In this document: in pieces, positions 6,212 to 11,951 of the stretch | How positions within the stretch are numbered: the stretch's first letter is position 1 | Layout of the letters: every line of letters starts with the position of its first letter | Assembly (NCBI GenBank): GCA_003486785.1 | Contig: DNFZ01000208.1 | Location: forward strand, 1 to 11,951 | Origin: Clostridiales bacterium | Lineage (GTDB): Bacteria; Bacillota; Clostridia; Christensenellales; CAG-138 | DNA length: 11,951 nucleotides | Reading direction: 5' to 3' | The notes under the pieces: generated by a model | Database searches by the model: none | What the model was told of the DNA's origin: nothing | Seen by the model: only the letters and a program-made list of their open reading frames with translations | Made by a program: the position numbers and the translations under genes

Positions 6212-7483
6212 TCAGCGCTGCCCGTAGACCGAAATGCCATTTGGGATGACCACCACGCTCGCGTCTTGCCCTTTGATGCGATACGCCAGCGCGAGCGCTT
6301 CGTCCGGCGAATTTACCGGTATCATGCCTGCCTTGCGTACAGTCTCAGGATCGAGCCCGCTGACCAGTATCAGCCGGTGCTTTTTCATGATGCGCGCGTA
6401 GATTTGCGCAACCCACTGCTCCGGAATCGTCTGCTTCGGCGGTATCTGCGCAAGAGCCGCCTCAATCTCCGATGGCGAGCCGGAGTGGATCAGCCGCTCG
6501 AAGTATTCCCCGCCCATGCCATCGCAGCAAGATGCGCATACGATGATTACGCCGTCCTCCCCCGCGCAGGACTCTGCCGTATCGGCGGACTTTGAGGCCT
6601 GATAAAGATTTTGATCCATCGGATACCCTGCGTTGCCCGTCACAACGATATCCCCCGTAACAGGTTCGATGCAGGAGAGCGCATGGATAAACCGCGTGCC
6701 CGTTTCATGCGCCTGCTCCATGTCCCCCGCGAACGCGGCGATGACGCACTTTTGCTCATTCATGGCGACGTTGAGAATAAACGCGAGGTTGACCGCCCGC
6801 GCGGCATAGATCATATCGGCATGAACCGGATTTTGTTCCAGCACGCCCGTGCGGGAGTTCGCGTGCGCAATCGCCTGAAACGAGTGGTTCTCGTTGACCG
6901 TCTCCTCGGAGCAGACGCCGGGCAGAATGCTCTTCCTGCCGCCGGAGAAGCCCGCAAAGAAATGCGGCTCGATAAACCCCTCGGCAATCAGCAGGTCGCA
7001 CTCTGCCGCAAGCCGGTTGACGCAAAAGCTCGCGCCGGACGGCAGCTCGCAGACGCGCACAAACTCCTCCGGCCGAAAGGCGTCGTTGACGGCGATGCGC
7101 TCATGATCCACGATGTCATCGCCGAACATGGCGCGCTGTTCTTTCTCCGTGGTTGCGCGATGCAGGCCGGTTGCGATCAAAATCGTGATCTCGGCCGCTG
7201 GATTCCCGCGTCGAACCTCGGAAAGCAAAATCGGCAGCGTCAGGCGGCTTGGCACGGCGCGCGTATGATCGCTCGTTACAATAACGACTCTTCGCTTCCC
7301 CCGGGAGAGTTCGCTCAGCGCGGGCGAGCCGATCGGATTGCGAAGCGCGTCAAGGATCAGCTGCCGCTCCGTTTTGTCCTCCGGCTCGTGCCAGTCACGC
7401 GGGAGCAGCACCGCCTTCAGATTCTTTTCGTCCACATGCAGCTCAACATGATCGTGAAAATAGGGGATTGCAATGGTTTTCAT
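6212..7483 (-). CDS. LarA-family nickel-dependent 2-hydroxyacid racemase/epimerase
   Basis: A 423-residue homologue of lactate racemase LarA (DUF2088 fold), about the family's usual length. Family enzymes use a nickel-pincer nucleotide (NPN) bound to a lysine to invert C2 of 2-hydroxy acids by hydride transfer. All key residues are visible at the numbering known for Lactobacillus plantarum LarA: SDHTR (D72, R75), GLH (H108), EPH (H174), GGRK (K184, cofactor attachment), ENH (H200, nickel ligand) and LYQASK (Y294, Q295, K298). It should therefore be active, provided the cell makes NPN through LarB, LarC and LarE, none of which is encoded here. The start follows GGAGA on the - strand. It lies 39 bases after the transporter gene and 44 before the dehydratase genes, implying a pathway substrate rather than lactate. 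Characterised homologues include malate and 2-hydroxyglutarate racemases and a D-gluconate 2-epimerase; an aldonate or related acid is inferred here. Confidence 0.92.
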   Translation of the reverse strand: MKTIAIPYFHDHVELHVDEKNLKAVLLPRDWHEPEDKTERQLILDALRNPIGSPALSELSRGKRRVVIVTSDHTRAVPSRLTLPILLSEVRRGNPAAEITILIATGLHRATTEKEQRAMFGDDIVDHERIAVNDAFRPEEFVRVCELPSGASFCVNRLAAECDLLIAEGFIEPHFFAGFSGGRKSILPGVCSEETVNENHSFQAIAHANSRTGVLEQNPVHADMIYAARAVNLAFILNVAMNEQKCVIAAFAGDMEQAHETGTRFIHALSCIEPVTGDIVVTGNAGYPMDQNLYQASKSADTAESCAGEDGVIIVCASCCDGMGGEYFERLIHSGSPSEIEAALAQIPPKQTIPEQWVAQIYARIMKKHRLILVSGLDPETVRKAGMIPVNSPDEALALAYRIKGQDASVVVIPNGISVYGQR

Positions 7484-7522
7484 GTCGTTCTCCGGCGCGG
7501 CGTTCCCGCGTGCGCCCGTCTC

Positions 7523-8692
7523 CTACGCGCCATGCTGCGCTTCATCCGCCATGCGGACTGCTTTTTCCGCTTTTCGGTTCTTATACACGCCGACGGTAAG
7601 GAACGGAATCACGATAAATGCGATGCCGACATAACCGCAGTATCCATAGCCATACTTGATGATGTTGGTTAAGCCAACAAGAGAAACGCCCATCGAAATC
7701 AGCATCACGGCGCTGGAAAGCAGCGCGCTGCGCGTCTTCTCATTTCGAATGCGCGAAAACGCCTTTATGCCGGAGAAGCGACCCGCCACGCCGAAGATTG
7801 CCGCAACCGCCGTAGAGACGAAGCACAGGAACAAGCAGACATAATATGCAATGATCAATAACGGCGAGCCCAGCTGCTTTGCTACCGTCAAGGTTGGAAT
7901 CGTGCTGCCGCCTTCCACCGCGCCATATACAGCGCTCCAACCCAGCAGCATCACCACCGAAAGGCAAAGCACGAGGCTGCTCAGCGCAAAGGCGATCCAC
8001 ATGGACTTTTTGCTGTCCTTCGGCGTTGCCAGAACGGTTCCGACCGCGATCATCGTCGGAATCGCCGCGCACTGGAATCCTGCATATTGGAATGTTTTCA
8101 AAATAGCAAGCGGAAGGTGGCGCCACGTCGGCCCCGCCTGAAAGATCTGCACGATCACATCTTTTTTTTGCGTGATGCCGATGATGAAGATGCAGACCGC
8201 TGTAACAAGTATCAGCGCGGTCATGATCGTGCTCGCCTTGCGCACAAGCTCTGCGCCGAACATCGTCAGCACGAGCAAAACAACGCCTACGACGCTGACG
8301 GCAACAGGATAGGAGATGGACGCAATATCCTGGAGCAGCTGGCCGGACCCGGCGATGCTCGCGCTGATCGCCATCAATATCATGATGTAGAAGTAGACTT
8401 CGAACACCAGCTCCAGCTTATCAAACGGATGGTAAAGCGTTTCGAATAGCTGCTTATAGCTGGTCATGTGGTTTCGGTTATACATGATCATCGCCTCGCG
8501 CACAACAAGCGTGAGCAGCAGCAGCGCAAGCAGCGCAGACAGCGGGCCGAACCACCCGGTGATCACATAAAACTGATTCGCCTGATTCCCCGTCGCAAAC
8601 CCGCCGCCCGCATGCCAGCCAAAGAGCACGCTTGCAACGGTCAGCGTTGCCGGCCAAACGACTTTTGCCAGTTTCGCCTTTTGTTGTTCCAT
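7523..8692 (-). CDS. YkvI-type integral membrane transporter
   Basis: A 389-residue, very hydrophobic protein with about ten membrane segments (roughly 12-32, 50-68, 97-118, 129-147, 155-173, 200-220, 230-251, 275-301, 322-344, 350-369). It resembles the YkvI group (COG3949), related to LeuT/APC-type transporters. The first segment contains the broken-helix-like glycine motif HAGGGFATGNQ (27-37), where such carriers usually bind substrate and Na+. The ATG at 8692 is chosen because GGGGG lies 8 bases before it; the ATG at 8707 has its GAAGG directly abutting. First gene of the operon with the LarA homologue and UxaA-type dehydratase, so it probably imports their acid substrate. That would be unusual, since sugar acids normally enter by GntP, MFS or TRAP carriers. 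The family has few characterised members, so the substrate is inferred only from position. Confidence 0.8.
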   Translation of the reverse strand: MEQQKAKLAKVVWPATLTVASVLFGWHAGGGFATGNQANQFYVITGWFGPLSALLALLLLTLVVREAMIMYNRNHMTSYKQLFETLYHPFDKLELVFEVYFYIMILMAISASIAGSGQLLQDIASISYPVAVSVVGVVLLVLTMFGAELVRKASTIMTALILVTAVCIFIIGITQKKDVIVQIFQAGPTWRHLPLAILKTFQYAGFQCAAIPTMIAVGTVLATPKDSKKSMWIAFALSSLVLCLSVVMLLGWSAVYGAVEGGSTIPTLTVAKQLGSPLLIIAYYVCLFLCFVSTAVAAIFGVAGRFSGIKAFSRIRNEKTRSALLSSAVMLISMGVSLVGLTNIIKYGYGYCGYVGIAFIVIPFLTVGVYKNRKAEKAVRMADEAQHGA

Positions 8693-8752
8693 TGTGGTGA
8701 CCCCCATCCTTCTTGTTTGAGCAAATTGAAATGATAGGATTAATTAAACACA

Positions 8753-8781
8753 ATTGTACATTTTCTCCACGAGATTTACAA
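8753..8781 (-). promoter_or_regulatory. Sigma-A promoter of the transporter-LarA-UxaA operon
   Basis: Read on the - strand, TTGTAA (8781-8776) and TACAAT (8758-8753) are spaced exactly 17 bases apart. Transcription should start near 8746, about 54 bases before the transporter ATG. Palindromes overlap the -10 and start region: ACAATTGT (8752-8759 region) and TTAATTAA (8740-8747). Either could be an operator half of a repressor. Confidence 0.65.
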
Positions 8782-8849
8782 CTGTTTTTCAAGAATTATC
8801 GACGCTTATTCGCTTCTCTCGTTACTCTTTCGAGAAAATGCCAAGATTA

Positions 8850-8888
8850 AAGCGCTATTTCATGTGCTGCTTACATGAAATAGCGCTT
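8850..8888. terminator. Perfect 16-bp inverted repeat, probable terminator of the polyprenyl synthase transcript
   Basis: AAGCGCTATTTCATGT (8850-8865) and its exact complement (8873-8888) are separated by a 7-base loop. Read on the - strand, the stem closes with GCGCTT followed by TAATCTT, a modest U-rich tail. It lies about 190 bases after the polyprenyl synthase stop and upstream of the transporter operon promoter. Each arm contains AAGCGCTA, which resembles the core of a CcpA (cre) site, so a DNA-binding role is an alternative. The U tract is weaker than at the other two terminators. Confidence 0.5.
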
Positions 8889-9074
8889 ACTTTGTTCGAA
8901 ATTTACATTCATTCGTGTTTATAAAAACACGCGGTTTGTGGAAGGGCGCGTACACCCCGGCTGAAAACCCTTCGCACGCAGCCGCCAAGATAGAGGGACG
9001 CGTGGTTTCCTGTCTTTTGCAATAGCAGTTCGGAGCCATGCGAAGAATGATCCTGAAGAGCGGTTCTAGCGTGC
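8889..9074. other. Intergenic stretch after the polyprenyl synthase gene
   Basis: No gene is supported. A small perfect hairpin, CGTGTTT-ATAA-AAACACG, occupies 8914-8931. From about 8932 to 9074 base composition is as GC-rich as coding DNA, although no frame gives a recognisable protein. Complementary GAAGGG/CCCTTC segments are present near 8940-8970. It may be a decayed 3' coding remnant or a structured untranslated RNA; nothing known was recognised. Confidence 0.4.
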
Positions 9075-10052
9075 TCAGGACCGCATTTTCGGCGTTTCCA
9101 GAATGGACGCGACAATGTTCTCTAAGACGCTTCGACTTTTGGATTTTTTGATCTTTTCCAGCGCTCTTAATGCATCCTGTCCGTACTCCTTCGCCTTCTC
9201 TTCGGCGAGCGCAACGCCTTGATGCTCTATCACGAGCGACATGATTTTAGCGACGTTCTCCTCGGTCAAGGCACTTTGAAAGACCAAATCGCGCAATGTC
9301 CCGCTCGATTCGTTTTTCAGCGCGAAGAGCAACGGCAGGGTGATATCGCCTTGCTTGATGTCGTTTGCGACGTTTTTTCCGATGGTTTCCGGCGCGCTGA
9401 GAAAGTCGAGACAGTCGTCGACGATTTGAAACGCCATGCCGATGCAATATCCGGCCTGAATCAATGCGCGCTGCGTCTGGTTGTTGACATTGGCCTCGTA
9501 TGCGCCTGCAAACAAGCTCATCGAGAACAAAGCAGCGGTCTTGCCGGCGATGATCTCGATATACTGCTCCAGCTCCAGCGCATCGCTGTAGCGATGCGAA
9601 TACTGCGCCAGCTCCCCTTCGCAGATCTTCATGATGCTGTGCGATAGCTTTTGGAGCATCTCCGCGGGATAATCCCCGGCGAGCAGGTCAAACGTCTTGG
9701 CGAATACATAGTCCCCCACCAAGACGGCGACCTCTTTGGAATACTTGCTGTGCACGGCTTCAATCCCTCTGCGCAGCTTTGCTTCGTCTATGATGTCGTC
9801 GTGAATCAGCGTTGCCGTGTGCAGCAGCTCGACGCATGCCGCGATTGGGATGATTCTCTTGCTGTTGTATTTGCCGAGCTTTGCGCCGAGCACCACCATG
9901 GCAGGCCTTAGCATTTTTCCGCCGGACTCGATCGCCTCCACAAGAGGCGCTTTGACCAGCGGCATGGCATCGGAAACAGAATCGAGCATAAACCGCCTGA
10001 CCGATTCGAGTTCCGTCTGCAAGAATGGATACGTGACCCAGGAATTGTTCAT
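9075..10052 (-). CDS. Long-chain polyprenyl diphosphate synthase (heptaprenyl diphosphate synthase component II type)
   Basis: A 325-residue trans-prenyltransferase that extends an allylic diphosphate with isopentenyl diphosphate to make the quinone side chain. Motifs visible are GGKMLRP (44-50), the first Asp-rich motif LIHDDIIDEAKLRRG (DDIID 85-89), GKTAALF (170-176), and the second Asp-rich motif QIVDDCLDF (212-216) followed by GKNVANDIKQGDITLP (225-240). Ala80, five residues before the first Asp pair, is small, which fits a long product because bulky residues here stop elongation in short-chain enzymes. The ATG follows AAAGGA by 6 bases on the - strand. Downstream of the NDH-2 fusion gene on the same strand, it may supply menaquinone or demethylmenaquinone tails for that enzyme. 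An HepS-like partner (component I) is not encoded here. Alternatives by family are octaprenyl or solanesyl synthase. Confidence 0.92.
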   Translation of the reverse strand: MNNSWVTYPFLQTELESVRRFMLDSVSDAMPLVKAPLVEAIESGGKMLRPAMVVLGAKLGKYNSKRIIPIAACVELLHTATLIHDDIIDEAKLRRGIEAVHSKYSKEVAVLVGDYVFAKTFDLLAGDYPAEMLQKLSHSIMKICEGELAQYSHRYSDALELEQYIEIIAGKTAALFSMSLFAGAYEANVNNQTQRALIQAGYCIGMAFQIVDDCLDFLSAPETIGKNVANDIKQGDITLPLLFALKNESSGTLRDLVFQSALTEENVAKIMSLVIEHQGVALAEEKAKEYGQDALRALEKIKKSKSRSVLENIVASILETPKMRS

Positions 10053-10130
10053 GTTTATCCTTTACAAAAAAACGGGGATGTATCCGCTATCCAAGCATTG
10101 CGCATACGAATCCCGAAAAGCAGACGAAAA

Positions 10131-10159
10131 TGCTTCAGCAAAAAGAGCGCGCTGAAGCA
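10131..10159 (-). terminator. Intrinsic terminator after the NDH-2 fusion gene
   Basis: On the - strand, TGCTTCAGC and GCTGAAGCA form a perfect 9-bp stem around an 11-base loop, followed by TTTTCGTCTGCTTTT (10130 down to 10116). It lies 30 bases past the NDH-2 stop. Read-through into the polyprenyl synthase gene is possible, since no clear promoter was found in the remaining 78 bases before that gene. Confidence 0.7.
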
Positions 10160-10188
10160 GAATGTTCGCCATGCCGCCGCGCGAGCGC

Positions 10189-11951
10189 TCATTCGTCATC
10201 CGTGTGGTCGAAATAGAGATAGCTCTTTCCGGCAAGCCTTGTTTTAATCCAGCGCTTTTTGAGCCACGGAATGACATAATAGTCCAGCCCGAACGTACGC
10301 CCTGCGCCCATGAGAATGGCGATTCCGCCGAAGAAATACCACATCATGGTGATATCCGCCATGCCGGTCATGGCAATGGCAATCGTCATAATGATGCTGA
10401 TCACCGCCATCGGGAAGGTCATCAGCCCGCCCATGAAGCTCAGCCCGATCAAAATCTCCATGACGACCATCATAATCTGAACAGGGACTTCGATCGGGGC
10501 GATCCAGTGATTCATGATCCAGACGACGAAATTCGGCGCCTTCAAGATTGCCTCGCCATAGCCCGCGGGCTTGTGGTTAACCACCCATTGGAAAATGCCA
10601 GGTAGCTGCATGGCAGTCTCCGTCGCCTGCGTTGCGACCTCTGTGACAACGCCCGAAGCCGCGCTCACCGCATCCGCCGCGCTTTGCGCAACGCCCGAAG
10701 CCGCGCTCACCGCGTCCGCCGCATTTTGTGTTTGCGCCGTGACAGTTCCGGCTAGATAGTTCACTGTGCTGACAACCTTCGCAGACGTAAACCATCCTTC
10801 CGCAATCTTCACAACGCCTTCGGTCAGCCACATGAAACCCAGCCAGAGCCGAAACGGCACGAGCCAGAAGTTCGGGCTGCGCTTTGCAAAATGTCCGCCC
10901 ACGAAAGAGCGCCTGTTCTTAACATGGAATATCTCATGCCTTAAATAGCTTGCAACCTGCATGAAGCCGGCGACCATGAACTGATAGTAAACGTTGACAA
11001 AGTGCTTGACAAATATGGCAAACCAGCCGGAGGCAAGAAATCCGATGTTTGCAACGCCGCGGCGGGAGCCAACCGAGACCATGAACCCGTTGTACTTCTG
11101 CTCGTGTACATGGCGCTTGTCGCTGCCCTTGACCTGCTCGGCGATATTCAGCGCGGCGGTGTGCGCCGACTGCTCCGCCGCCTGCACGATTTGCGGCATA
11201 AATCCCTTCGCATCCTGATAGGACGCGCAATCCCCGGCAACATAGATGCCGTCGATCGGCTCGCCTTCCTGCAGGCCCTGCATATACTCGTTGACGTTGA
11301 TGCGCGATCCTTTGCCTTTGTCTAAGCAAAAGTCGGTCGCGCCTTCGACGCATTTGATGCCCGCAGACCAGATCAATGTATAGCTTGGGATCACCGTGCC
11401 GTTGGCCAGCGTAAAAGAATCTTCGCAAACCTCAACGATCGCAGCATTTTTCAGCAGCGTAACGCCGAGTTTTTTGAAATATCGATCCTCGATCTTTTTC
11501 ACGAGCTTGTCGCTATCCAGCATGCCCAGTATGCGATCGAGCGCTTCGATGTTATACACCGTTACCTCGGAAGGATCGATGTTGTATTTTGTGCAGAAGT
11601 GTTGCTTCGATTCGCCCAGCTCTCCCGCCATTTCAACGCCGGTAAACCCGCCGCCGCAGATGGCAAAAGTAAGCAGGCGCTTTCTTTCGAGAGGATCATC
11701 TTCATAAGAAGCGCGCTCAAACATATGCTCGATGTGCGCGCGCAGCTTGACTGCGTCCTGATACGACCACAGCGTATGCGAATGCTCCGCCGCGCCTTTC
11801 ACGCCGAAGAAGTTCGGCTGGCTGCCGATCGCGATGAGCAGATAATCAAACGCATAGGTTCTCTTTGCGCTCGCCACCCGCTTGTTTGCAATATCACACT
11901 TGGTGATCTCGTCCGTCACCACCTGCACCTTGCGGCCGCGAAAGATCTTTC
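10189..11951 (-). CDS. Type II NADH dehydrogenase fused to a DoxX-like membrane domain (5' end beyond window)
   Basis: The frame stays open to the right edge, so the N-terminal FAD-binding Rossmann motif is missing; about 586 residues are visible. NDH-2 oxidises NADH and reduces membrane quinone without pumping protons. Numbering from the GTG codon at 11928, one sees YLLIAIGSQPN (29-39), the NADH-binding FAICGGGFTGVEMAGEL (88-104), the FAD-contacting DGIYVAGDCA (226-235) and the quinone-side MPQIVQAAEQSAH (244-256). From about 353 a second module follows: FRLWLGFMWLTEGVVK (359-374), a low-complexity Ala/Ser/Val loop (395-440), three further hydrophobic segments (about 465-545) and GAGRTFGLDYY (541-551), typical of DoxX/DoxD-like proteins. 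NDH-2 alone is about 400 residues, so this is a fusion. A terminator and the polyprenyl synthase gene follow. The C-terminal module could anchor the enzyme or act as a quinone- or electron-handling part. Confidence 0.88.
   Translation of the reverse strand, partial: KIFRGRKVQVVTDEITKCDIANKRVASAKRTYAFDYLLIAIGSQPNFFGVKGAAEHSHTLWSYQDAVKLRAHIEHMFERASYEDDPLERKRLLTFAICGGGFTGVEMAGELGESKQHFCTKYNIDPSEVTVYNIEALDRILGMLDSDKLVKKIEDRYFKKLGVTLLKNAAIVEVCEDSFTLANGTVIPSYTLIWSAGIKCVEGATDFCLDKGKGSRINVNEYMQGLQEGEPIDGIYVAGDCASYQDAKGFMPQIVQAAEQSAHTAALNIAEQVKGSDKRHVHEQKYNGFMVSVGSRRGVANIGFLASGWFAIFVKHFVNVYYQFMVAGFMQVASYLRHEIFHVKNRRSFVGGHFAKRSPNFWLVPFRLWLGFMWLTEGVVKIAEGWFTSAKVVSTVNYLAGTVTAQTQNAADAVSAASGVAQSAADAVSAASGVVTEVATQATETAMQLPGIFQWVVNHKPAGYGEAILKAPNFVVWIMNHWIAPIEVPVQIMMVVMEILIGLSFMGGLMTFPMAVISIIMTIAIAMTGMADITMMWYFFGGIAILMGAGRTFGLDYYVIPWLKKRWIKTRLAGKSYLYFDHTDDE
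10647..10730 (-). repeat. Two-copy 42-bp in-frame tandem repeat inside the NDH-2/DoxX fusion
   Basis: Copies at 10647-10688 and 10689-10730 match at 38 of 42 positions. Each encodes 14 residues of the form (A/Q)-AADAVSAASGV plus linker, so the duplication keeps the frame. It falls in the loop between the first two DoxX-module membrane segments, where length change is probably tolerated. Confidence 0.85.

Noticed and set aside
6611..7672. A 353-residue open frame antisense to the LarA homologue and transporter end
   Set aside because: Arg/Asp/His-rich product with no recognisable motif, typical of a reverse-frame shadow of a GC-rich gene.
8909..9115. A 68-residue - strand frame between the polyprenyl synthase and the 16-bp repeat
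   Set aside because: It overlaps the 3' end of the synthase gene in another frame, lacks a ribosome binding site and looks like nothing known.
10062..10277. A 71-residue - strand frame overlapping the end of the NDH-2 gene
   Set aside because: It runs through the terminator hairpin and overlaps the NDH-2 gene out of frame, with no motif or ribosome binding site.
10647..10730. The two-copy 42-bp repeat as a CRISPR or mobile-element feature
   Set aside because: Only two directly adjacent copies with no spacer, in frame inside a coding region, so it is an internal protein duplication.

Overview
The window looks like chromosome from a member of the Bacillota, probably class Clostridia. Coding DNA is fairly GC-rich and intergenic DNA AT-rich, ribosome binding sites are strong (AGGAGG, GGAGG), promoters are sigma-A-like, the transketolase is split into two genes, and there is a YkvI-type transporter. 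No taxonomic marker is present, so this is inference. Nine protein genes are supported. No tRNA, rRNA, CRISPR array or insertion sequence was seen.

Left part (1-4658): about 340 bases of AT-rich DNA precede a two-domain VOC (glyoxalase-fold) protein on the + strand. It converges with a D-tagatose/D-psicose 3-epimerase-like TIM-barrel protein on the - strand. A 530-base divergent intergenic region follows. It ends in a good sigma-A promoter (TTGTTT-17-TATACT) preceded by a perfect 12-bp palindrome. This promoter drives a two-gene split transketolase (N-half, then C-half). A hairpin flanked by A and T runs separates it from the convergent operon to its right. Together these genes look like part of a carbohydrate catabolic region that interconverts ketoses and moves two-carbon units; the substrate is unknown.

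Middle part (4693-8781): a four-gene - strand operon with its own promoter (TTGTAA-17-TACAAT). In transcription order it encodes a YkvI-type membrane transporter, a LarA-family nickel-pincer racemase/epimerase with all known active-site residues, and the small (SAF) and large subunits of a split UxaA/altronate-type dehydratase. The simplest reading is uptake of a 2-hydroxy acid, inversion at C2 by the LarA homologue, then dehydration of the correct epimer. This combination is the most likely undescribed pathway in the window.

Right part (8850-11951): an intergenic region holds a perfect 16-bp inverted repeat. It is followed on the - strand by a long-chain polyprenyl diphosphate synthase and, upstream of that, a type II NADH dehydrogenase fused to a DoxX-like membrane domain and cut off by the right edge. 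A terminator lies between the two. NDH-2 plus polyprenyl synthase suggests quinone-linked NADH oxidation. The pairing resembles the ndh2/dmkB part of flavin-based extracellular electron transfer loci, but the diagnostic genes would lie beyond the window.
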